From: Neisseriaceae bacterium
GTDB lineage: Bacteria; Pseudomonadota; Gammaproteobacteria; Burkholderiales; UBA11063
Assembly: GCA_947441745.1 (NCBI GenBank)
Contig: CANEUJ010000034.1
Span: 1 to 12,893, forward strand
Direction of reading: 5' to 3'
DNA length: 12,893 bases
Below are positions 7,190 to 12,893 of the stretch, piece after piece. How positions within the stretch are numbered: position 1 is the first letter of the stretch; each line of letters opens with the position of its first letter. Under the pieces are notes generated by a model. It was not told where the DNA came from. It saw only the letters and a program-made list of their open reading frames with translations, and did not search any database. The position numbers and the translations under genes are program-made.

Positions 7190-8326
7190 ATGAAATTAAA
7201 ACGTAAAATTTATTTATTTGTAGAATACTTATTAATTAGAGCTATATCTTTATTTGGTTTTAAAAAGATAATATGTGGAGTTGCAGTTATTCGTCTTGAT
7301 GCTATTGGTGATTATATATTATTTAGAAATTTTTTATATGAGTTAAAACAATCTTCAAAATTTGCTGATTTACCAGTTACCCTCATTGGCAATAAAGCAT
7401 GGAAGAGTATAGCAGAAACATTTGATAATAAGATAGTAGATAGTTTTATCTGGTTAGATCGTAATCAGATTTGGGATAGTAAGAAATGTCGTATTTCAAA
7501 ATTAATCAAACTCGTGCGAATAAAATATGAATATATAATTATGCCTACTTATTCTAGGGATTTTGCTGGTGATAGTTTAGTGAAGGTAATGAATGCAAAG
7601 CATAAGATGACTTCACTTGGTGATTTGTCTAACATTAGTAATAATGAAAAAAGAGTTACCGACACATACTATACTGAAATATTACCAGCAACTTCAGAAA
7701 TTTTGTTTGAGTTTGAAAGAAATAGAGAGTTTTTTCAAAATTTATTAGGTTTAAAATTAAATACAAAATTTTTGATTAAACCTGTAGAAACTAAGTTTCA
7801 TAATCAATTTGCAAATTATATTGTGTTATTTATTGGTGCTAGCTCTAATAAAAGAAGGTGGAGTATTTCCAATTTTAATAGTTTAGCAATATGGTTAAAT
7901 GAAGTTTATGGTGTAAATGTAGTTATTTGTGGCTCAATTAATGATGTTAGCTCAGGTAATATGGTCATAGATATGCCATTCATATATAATTTAATTGGTA
8001 AAACTAGTTTAGTTGAAATTATAGACATCTTATCGAATGCTAAACTTGTTGTTTCAAATGAGACTTCAATACCTCATATATGTGTTGCAGTTAATGTTAA
8101 AGTATTTGTAATATATAATGGTAATCATTTTGGAAGGTTTACACCTTATCCAGGTAATTTAACAGATAAATATTATCCTATATATCATCCTCAAATTGAA
8201 AAAAATTTGGATGACTATAAATACCTTTCTAATCGATATGGCTATGGTTCGAATTTAGACATTAATGACATTACAATTGAGCAAGTAAAAAATAAAATAA
8301 TGGGAAATATAGATGTTACAAAATAA
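7190..8326 (+). CDS. Glycosyltransferase family 9 (heptosyltransferase-like), first of three
   Basis: A 378-residue GT-B protein related to ADP-heptose:LPS heptosyltransferases. The N-domain starts with VIRLDAIGDYILF, where D41 aligns with the conserved catalytic aspartate of WaaC/WaaF. The C-domain has FIGASSNKRRW (214-224), LIGKTSLVEII (268-278), SNETSIPH (289-296) and GNHFGRFTPY (311-320). The last two mark a GT9 subgroup in which the usual D-S/T-G of the nucleotide site reads N-E-T. Before the first strand there are about 30 residues that are basic and hydrophobic (KLKRKIYLFVEYLLIRAISLF at 2-22 in part), possibly a membrane-contact helix. No convincing ribosome-binding site precedes the ATG, which lies 13 bases after the previous stop, so coupling or a different start is possible. 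The sugar may not be heptose: many O-antigen GT9 members are uncharacterised. Confidence 0.87.
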   Translation: MKLKRKIYLFVEYLLIRAISLFGFKKIICGVAVIRLDAIGDYILFRNFLYELKQSSKFADLPVTLIGNKAWKSIAETFDNKIVDSFIWLDRNQIWDSKKCRISKLIKLVRIKYEYIIMPTYSRDFAGDSLVKVMNAKHKMTSLGDLSNISNNEKRVTDTYYTEILPATSEILFEFERNREFFQNLLGLKLNTKFLIKPVETKFHNQFANYIVLFIGASSNKRRWSISNFNSLAIWLNEVYGVNVVICGSINDVSSGNMVIDMPFIYNLIGKTSLVEIIDILSNAKLVVSNETSIPHICVAVNVKVFVIYNGNHFGRFTPYPGNLTDKYYPIYHPQIEKNLDDYKYLSNRYGYGSNLDINDITIEQVKNKIMGNIDVTK

Positions 8327-9077
8327 CTACCAACCACTAATAAGCATTATTACCGTATGCTTTAATAGTGAAAAAACTATAAGACAAACGATTGAGTCTG
8401 TCCTTAATCAAACATACTCAAATATTGAGTATGTTATTGTTGATGGAAAATCAAAAGATAATACTTTAGAAATTATAAAAGAATATGAAGAGAAGTTTAT
8501 AGACAAAGGAGTTATTTATCGCTATGTCTCAGAGCCAGATAAGGGTATTTATGATGCTATGAATAAAGGTATCAATATGGCAAATGGTGAATGGGTTGGA
8601 ATTATCAATAGCGATGATTGGTATGAAGTTGATGCTTGTAAAAATGTAATAGACACAGTTGCTTCAGATACAATGGTAGCCTATGGTATTTGTGCCATGC
8701 ATGAATATTTGAATGGGCAGTACCATTTTTCTGGAGTGATGCAACATTCACCAGAGGCTATGTATTATTATAATTATGATATGGCCCATCCGGCAGTATT
8801 TATTAGAAATGAAGTATATAAAAGCTATAAGTTTTATTTAGGCTATAAAATTGCAGCTGATGTGGATTTATTAATGCGTATCTTTAAAGCTGGATTTAAG
8901 AATAAATTTATTCCGTATATTTTATCCAACTATAGATGTGATGGAATCAGTGGGCAACAAAAGTTTTTATCTTCCAAAGAAAATTTGGAGGTTAGATTTT
9001 CGCATCATAGAATTAGTTTGCTTCATTATATCAAGCGGAAAATAGTTCTTTATTTAAAATTTGCTATTCGTTATTAA
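8313..9077 (+). CDS. Glycosyltransferase family 2
   Basis: A 254-residue inverting GT-A glycosyltransferase. The opening ISIITVCFNSEKTI is followed by QTIESVLNQTY and the VDGKSKDNT loop with D44. The DKGIYDAMNKGI motif is at about 77-88 and the metal-binding NSDDW at 100-103 (D101, D102). AHPAVF (158-163) and AADVDLLMR (181-189) form the acceptor side and probable catalytic base region. This layout is that of the WcaA/colanic-acid-type GT2 subgroup common in O-antigen loci. No membrane segment is evident, so it acts at the cytoplasmic face. It overlaps the preceding GT9 gene by 14 bases, and TGGGAA at 8301-8306 is its likely ribosome-binding site, so the two are translated together. Sugar and linkage cannot be read from sequence. 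Confidence 0.92.
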   Translation: MLQNNYQPLISIITVCFNSEKTIRQTIESVLNQTYSNIEYVIVDGKSKDNTLEIIKEYEEKFIDKGVIYRYVSEPDKGIYDAMNKGINMANGEWVGIINSDDWYEVDACKNVIDTVASDTMVAYGICAMHEYLNGQYHFSGVMQHSPEAMYYYNYDMAHPAVFIRNEVYKSYKFYLGYKIAADVDLLMRIFKAGFKNKFIPYILSNYRCDGISGQQKFLSSKENLEVRFSHHRISLLHYIKRKIVLYLKFAIRY

Positions 9078-9094
9078 ATTATAAGAGTATGTAA

Positions 9095-10183
9095 ATGAAA
9101 AAACTTCTTTTTGTTTGGCAAGATTTAAATCATGGTGGCGGTGAAACATCGCTTATAAATTTAATCAACAAATTAAATGACAAATACAGCATAACAGTTT
9201 TATGCTTAGATTGTATAAATAAATATCAAGTTCCTGAAAGTATTAATCTAATATTTCTAGCAGAACCATCAAATAATAAAATAGTTAAAATATATCATAA
9301 AATATTATTTTTTTTCAAGTGGGTAAATCTATCCCGCAAACATGACTTACAAATAATTAATGAGGCTGCAACTTTTTCGGTTATGGCTTGGTTGGTAAGT
9401 ATTCTCTTACGGAAAAAGTATTTTTTATGGGAGCATAGTTGTAGAAGTGAAATGACATCAGGTGGTGGTTTTATTTCACGTAAGATTTATAAAACCGCAT
9501 TATTAAAGGCAGATTGTATTGTATGTGTCAGTAATTATTGTGCTAATTCCCTACATGAGTATGTTGGTAACACAATGTATAATACGAAAGTTATTCATAA
9601 TATATTATATTTTCAAGCGGTTAGCAATGAAAAGCTTTTATTAGAAAATACTATCAATATATGTGCTGTTGGTAGAATTACCCATGAGAAAAATTTTCCA
9701 TTACTAATAAATGCTTTAGCACAAGTAATTCCAGAAATTAGTAAAAGGGTACATTTATATATTTGTGGTAGAAAAGATGATGAAGATTTAATAACTAATT
9801 TGATTAAAACTTTAAATCTACAACATTATGTAACTTTAACTGGGCATGTAAATAATATACTATCTTATATAAATCAATGTGATATATTTATATCTTCGTC
9901 AAATAGTGAGTCGTGGTCACTTGCCGTTTGTGAGGCTTTATATTGTAACAAAGCTGTTATAGCTACTAGAACAGGTGCTACAGAAGTTTTGGAGAATGGT
10001 AAATATGGGATTGTTGTAGAGAAAAGAAATCAAGAAGAGTTAGCAAAGGCATTAACTATGTTAATAAATGATGGTTCTCTTCGTGAGAGTTATGCTAAAA
10101 ATAGCAAAAATGCTTTAAAAAGATTTGATCAAGGAATTGCTATTGATAAATGGTGTAAATTAATTGAGAGCCGTATATCATGA
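9095..10183 (+). CDS. Glycosyltransferase family 4
   Basis: A 362-residue retaining GT-B glycosyltransferase. The N-domain has the HGGGET loop (13-18) after the first strand and ends near VCVSNY (143-148). The donor-binding C-domain starts at about 187 with VGRITHEKNF (192-201), then YICGRKDDE (222-230) and LTGHV (248-252). The EX7E motif is intact with E272 and E280 in SESWSLAVCEAL, followed by IATRTGATEVLENGKYG. It is full length for the family. AAGAG at 9083-9087 is seven bases before the ATG. It lies 17 bases after the GT2 stop and overlaps the next gene by ATGA. It presumably adds one hexose-type residue to the glycan; the donor is not identifiable. Confidence 0.93.
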   Translation: MKKLLFVWQDLNHGGGETSLINLINKLNDKYSITVLCLDCINKYQVPESINLIFLAEPSNNKIVKIYHKILFFFKWVNLSRKHDLQIINEAATFSVMAWLVSILLRKKYFLWEHSCRSEMTSGGGFISRKIYKTALLKADCIVCVSNYCANSLHEYVGNTMYNTKVIHNILYFQAVSNEKLLLENTINICAVGRITHEKNFPLLINALAQVIPEISKRVHLYICGRKDDEDLITNLIKTLNLQHYVTLTGHVNNILSYINQCDIFISSSNSESWSLAVCEALYCNKAVIATRTGATEVLENGKYGIVVEKRNQEELAKALTMLINDGSLRESYAKNSKNALKRFDQGIAIDKWCKLIESRIS

Positions 10184-11241
10184 ATAATAATGATGAGCTT
10201 AACTATGGGTATTTGTCTCATAATATTCTGTATAAACTCTATCGAATCATTGATTTTATTGGTTATAGGGTAATACGTAGAAAGCCATTTATAAATACAG
10301 GGAATAGGTTATTATTTATTAACTTGGGATTGATTGGAGACTTGATTTTATTTCGTTATACGATTGGAGACTTTCTCAAATTTGATTATAAAGTTGATAT
10401 TTTGATACAAAATGAATATAGATTCTTATTTAAGGATCTATATAATGTTAATATAATTACAGTTCAAAATTATAAAGACCGAAAAATTGTATCAGGGTTT
10501 TTTAAAATATTAAATGCTCTTAAAAGTTTTAAAAATAAGTATGATACTTGTTGTCACTTTAGAGCTTATCTTGGAACTGGCATACTGTCGGCATGTTTAT
10601 CTAGAGTTGCAACAAATTATATTGGCTACGGAACTTCAGGTTTTGGGTTTTTATTAAATAAACGTGTAGAATGGTTGGCTAATACTCATGAAACTAATCA
10701 TATATTAAGTATTTTACAAGTTCTAGAACCATCTTATAATTCAATTAATGTAGATGTTTTTGATGTAATGGGCAATAATAACTTATTTAATAAGTTTGGA
10801 TTAATTAAACAACAGTATATTATAATTCATCCAACTTCACAAAATGTACAAAAGAATATTCCTCAAGCAATGCTAAATTGTACTTTAAAATACCTTCTTG
10901 AAAATAGTTCGCTCAAGGTAGTGTTTGTTGGTGTTATTAATGAAATTAGTTATGTTCGTGAGTGTTTGGATAATATAGATTTATCTCGGGTTATAATTAC
11001 TAATGGTGAGATTGGATTATTTGATGTGCGATTCTTAGTTGCTAATGCTGTTTTACTGATTGGTATTGATAGCAGTATTGCACATTTATCAAGTGCATTA
11101 AAATTACCTAAAATTATTCTTTGGCATCGACTAAATTCATTCACGCAATGGAAACCATTAGGAGATAATTTTATTATAATTAATGAATGGTCTAATGATT
11201 TGGCATTAGTTAATGCTGTTCGACAATTAAATAAATTTTGA
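10180..11241 (+). CDS. Glycosyltransferase family 9 (heptosyltransferase-like), second of three
   Basis: A 353-residue protein with the GT9 layout. RLLFINLGLIGDLILF is near residues 43-58, with the conserved aspartate at D54. IIIHPTSQNVQKNIP (214-228) is the C-domain phosphate-contact segment, and GIDSSIAHLSSAL (295-307) is the nucleotide-binding motif with D297. About 40 residues precede the first strand; they are polar at the very start, then basic/aromatic (residues 15-36), resembling the leader of the first GT9 in placement but not in sequence. The arginine-lysine pairing of classical WaaC/WaaF is not obvious, so heptose transfer should not be assumed. The start ATGA overlaps the GT4 stop. 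This gene is very AT-rich (13 G+C in the 60 bases 10441-10500). It is followed by the only sizeable intergenic gap in the window. Confidence 0.85.
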   Translation: MNNNDELNYGYLSHNILYKLYRIIDFIGYRVIRRKPFINTGNRLLFINLGLIGDLILFRYTIGDFLKFDYKVDILIQNEYRFLFKDLYNVNIITVQNYKDRKIVSGFFKILNALKSFKNKYDTCCHFRAYLGTGILSACLSRVATNYIGYGTSGFGFLLNKRVEWLANTHETNHILSILQVLEPSYNSINVDVFDVMGNNNLFNKFGLIKQQYIIIHPTSQNVQKNIPQAMLNCTLKYLLENSSLKVVFVGVINEISYVRECLDNIDLSRVIITNGEIGLFDVRFLVANAVLLIGIDSSIAHLSSALKLPKIILWHRLNSFTQWKPLGDNFIIINEWSNDLALVNAVRQLNKF

Positions 11242-11255
11242 AAAGGTGAATTTTA

Positions 11256-11387
11256 GTGTATAAATTATCTATAGCATGTGATGTTCTAGTGATTCAGCCT
11301 CTCAAGAAGTTTATGGAGCTATTGTCAAATCTATTGTTGCTAATGAAATTAACTTCCTTTAATTCATTCTATAATTACATTATATAA
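11256..11387 (+). CDS. Possible small 43-residue ORF, or relic of a decayed gene
   Basis: A GTG at 11256 opens 43 codons to a TAA at 11385-11387, all within the gap between two GT9 genes. AAGGTGA at 11243-11249 is a good ribosome-binding site at normal spacing. The peptide starts VYKLSIACDVLV and becomes leucine-rich and hydrophobic (MELLSNLLLLM, about 20-30). I recognise no family. Its first dozen residues resemble the start of the GT4 at 12482. Another frame, open at 11282-11359 without a start codon, also reads protein-like (DSASQEVYGAIVKSIVANE). Two plausible frames in so short a stretch fit a frameshifted remnant better than a functional gene. Confidence 0.3.
   Translation: MYKLSIACDVLVIQPLKKFMELLSNLLLLMKLTSFNSFYNYII
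11349..11375 (+). promoter_or_regulatory. Possible sigma70-type promoter for the gene at 11413
   Basis: A perfect TATAAT lies at 11370-11375, 38 bases before the ATG. The best -35 candidate is TTAACT (11349-11354), four of six matches with a short 15-base spacer. In DNA this AT-rich a TATAAT can arise by chance, so the call rests mainly on its lying in the one real gap of the cluster. It would allow the downstream glycosyltransferases to be expressed independently. Confidence 0.25.
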
Positions 11388-11412
11388 AAAACTATTTATT
11401 AGATAATTACTT

Positions 11413-12438
11413 ATGAAACAAAAACGAATATTATTAATCAAACGTGGTGCGATGGGCGATATCCTTATGACGAGCCCATTGATTAGGCAGTTACGTCAAA
11501 ACTATCCTAATAGTCAAATAGATTACTGTCTAGCAAAACCATTTGAATCAGTACTCTTTAAAAATCAAAACCTTAACAACATTATTGCACTGGACGATAA
11601 AGTATTTACTATTAAAGGTATATTAAAATTTATAAAGTTTTTATTATCAATACGCCACAAATATGACTATGTTTTTATCCTAGACAAACATTGGTATTTC
11701 AATATTATGTCAAGGGTAATAGGTGCGACTACTATTGGGTTTTGTCGTGATAGATTATCAAAACTATTATTATCAAAAAGTGTTGAGTATAATAATGTAA
11801 ATCGTTATCAAGTACTTTATTATCTTGATTTACTAAATGCCAGTAACTTAACAGTTCCAAATTATGAAGATATCAATTTAGATTTGGCTATTAGTAATGG
11901 TGATAAATTAAATGTAGCTAACAAGTTATCAGAGCTACAAATTGATAGGTATATTGTTATTGTAAATAGTGGTGGCAATAATCAGTACGAAACCAGTGGG
12001 ATTAGGATGTTACCTGAAGAGAAAGTTTTACAATTAATTAAGATACTACTTGATAGGGGGCTTAAGCTTATTTTACTAGGTGGTAATCAAGATAAAGAAA
12101 ACTATGCTCATTATATTAATGTACTAAACAATCATGAGAGTCTATATAATTTTGCAGGTGTTCTAAGTCTTGCCTCTTCAGCTTGGTTGATAAAAAAAGC
12201 TGAACATTTTTATACAACAGATTGTGGGGCAATGCATTTGGGCGTTGCTATGAAAATATATGCTAAGATGACAGCTTTTTTTGGGCCAACTAATCCACGA
12301 CATATTATACCCCTTGAGTATCTGAATCGTGCGTTTTGGAACGATGAATCAATATATGACCCTAATTATCAGCTATATGGTAATATAAATTCTAAACATC
12401 ATAGGTTTTTTAATAATATAGATATTAATTACAAATGA
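11413..12438 (+). CDS. Glycosyltransferase family 9 (heptosyltransferase-like), third of three
   Basis: A 341-residue protein and the most canonical heptosyltransferase-like member here. RILLIKRGAMGDILMTSPLIRQL starts at residue 5, with the conserved aspartate D16. The LRQNYPNSQID continuation is typical of the family, followed by YDYVFILDKHW (84-94). The C-domain has IVIVNSGG (181-188), LILLGGNQD (219-227), NFAGVLSLASSAWLI (246-260), TTDCGAMHLGVAM (268-280) and FFGPTNPRH (289-297). Unlike the other two GT9 proteins it has no N-terminal extension. No strong ribosome-binding site precedes the ATG. Base composition is higher again (24 G+C in the 60 bases 12241-12300). It may transfer heptose or another sugar to a core or O-unit acceptor; the sequence alone does not decide. 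Confidence 0.92.
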   Translation: MKQKRILLIKRGAMGDILMTSPLIRQLRQNYPNSQIDYCLAKPFESVLFKNQNLNNIIALDDKVFTIKGILKFIKFLLSIRHKYDYVFILDKHWYFNIMSRVIGATTIGFCRDRLSKLLLSKSVEYNNVNRYQVLYYLDLLNASNLTVPNYEDINLDLAISNGDKLNVANKLSELQIDRYIVIVNSGGNNQYETSGIRMLPEEKVLQLIKILLDRGLKLILLGGNQDKENYAHYINVLNNHESLYNFAGVLSLASSAWLIKKAEHFYTTDCGAMHLGVAMKIYAKMTAFFGPTNPRHIIPLEYLNRAFWNDESIYDPNYQLYGNINSKHHRFFNNIDINYK

Positions 12439-12481
12439 TATAATTGTGGTTGCTAAATAATTAAAGTGATAAGATAAAATA

Positions 12482-12893
12482 ATGTATAAAATTGCAATAG
12501 TAACCGATTGGTTAGTGACTGTAGGTGGTGCTGAGAAGGTTCTCGAACAGCTTTTACAATGTTATCCCGAAGCTGATGTATACAGTTTGGTAGATTTTAT
12601 ACCAAATGACAAGCGTGATGTTATCCATAACAAAAAAGTAACAACATCATTTATACAAAAACTTCCTTTTGCAAAAACTAAGTACCGTATGTATTTACCA
12701 TTAATGACATTAGCTGTAGAACAGTTTGATTTATCTAAATATGATTTAGTTATTTCAAGCTCTCATTCTGTTGCTAAGGGGGTTATTACAGGTCCTGATC
12801 AATTACATATTTGTTATTGTCATACGCCAATGCGGTATGCTTGGGATTTACAGCATCAATATTTAAAAAGCAGTGGTTTAACAACTGGACTAA
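12482..12893 (+). CDS. Glycosyltransferase family 4, 5' part only
   Basis: Open from the ATG at 12482 through the window end for 137 complete codons; the final TAA bases are out of frame, so the gene continues. It begins YKIAIVTDWLVTVGGAEKV, with the GGAEKVLE donor/acceptor loop at about 15-22. YPEADVYSLVDF (28-39) follows, then the diagnostic block SSSHSVAKGV (92-101), GPDQLHICYCHTPMRYAWD (104-122) and LQHQYL. This block is characteristic of O-antigen mannosyltransferase-like GT4 proteins of the WbaZ type. The donor domain with the EX7E motif lies beyond the window. It follows the GT9 stop by 43 bases with no clear promoter between. GT4 is firm; mannose as donor is an inference from relatives. 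Confidence 0.9.
   Translation, partial: MYKIAIVTDWLVTVGGAEKVLEQLLQCYPEADVYSLVDFIPNDKRDVIHNKKVTTSFIQKLPFAKTKYRMYLPLMTLAVEQFDLSKYDLVISSSHSVAKGVITGPDQLHICYCHTPMRYAWDLQHQYLKSSGLTTGL

Larger units (their letters stand above)
11242..11412 (+). other. Intergenic gap between two GT9 genes
   Basis: This is the only stretch above 50 bases without an obvious gene. It contains the weak 43-codon frame described separately, a possible promoter near its 3' end, and no hairpin-plus-T-run terminator that I can see. It may mark a junction where a gene was lost or the downstream block was joined. Confidence 0.5.

Noticed and set aside
12439..12444. TATAAT just after the third GT9 stop, as a promoter for the GT4 at 12482
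   Set aside because: No acceptable -35 box at 15-19 bases upstream, and the element is common by chance in this AT-rich DNA.
12891..12893. TAA at the very end, as the stop of the last gene
   Set aside because: In the frame set by the ATG at 12482 the last codon is CTA followed by a lone A; the gene runs on past the window.
1..12893. tRNA/rRNA genes, CRISPR arrays, insertion sequences, rho-independent terminators
   Set aside because: The window is almost fully occupied by + strand coding sequence. No regularly spaced repeats, transposase motifs, inverted-repeat ends or GC-rich hairpins with T-runs were seen in the short gaps.

Overview
This window is an interior slice of a surface-polysaccharide biosynthesis locus (O-antigen, capsule or outer-core type) from an AT-rich Gram-negative bacterium. 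The gene content (Gmd/Fcl, Wzx, Ugd, several GT9 heptosyltransferase-like proteins) fits a proteobacterium, most likely a gammaproteobacterium, but nothing in the sequence fixes the genus. All genes lie on the + strand and most abut or overlap by a few bases, as expected of one long operon. Both window ends cut through genes.

Left part (1-2646), sugar precursors I: the 3' end of a Gfo/Idh/MocA-type sugar oxidoreductase, then gmd and fcl. Together gmd and fcl convert GDP-D-mannose to GDP-L-fucose. Centre-left (2643-3926): a Wzx-type flippase. Centre (3965-6226), sugar precursors II: ugd and a UDP-glucuronate decarboxylase (UXS). These convert UDP-glucose to UDP-glucuronate and then UDP-xylose. 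Right part (6229-12893), glycan assembly: a GT-A enzyme of the 'hemolytic protein HlpA-like' type, a GT9, a GT2, a GT4, two more GT9 enzymes and the 5' part of another GT4.

The predicted pathway is that activated fucose, xylose and/or glucuronic acid, plus a sugar acted on by the oxidoreductase, are assembled by up to seven glycosyltransferases on a lipid carrier. Wzx would then flip the product across the inner membrane. No polymerase (wzy), chain-length regulator (wzz), export apparatus or initiating transferase is visible here, so these must lie outside the window or be absent.

The only intergenic stretch above 50 bases is 11242-11412 (171 bases). It holds a 43-codon open frame with a good ribosome-binding site, possible traces of a decayed gene, and a plausible -10 box for the gene at 11413. 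Hand-counted base composition falls from about 35-38% GC in gmd to about 18-22% in sampled lines of two glycosyltransferase genes, which suggests a mosaic origin. I found no RNA genes, CRISPR arrays, insertion sequences or convincing terminators. Nothing in the window points to a wholly new kind of system; the interest lies in the sugar combination and in the several GT9 enzymes of unknown specificity.
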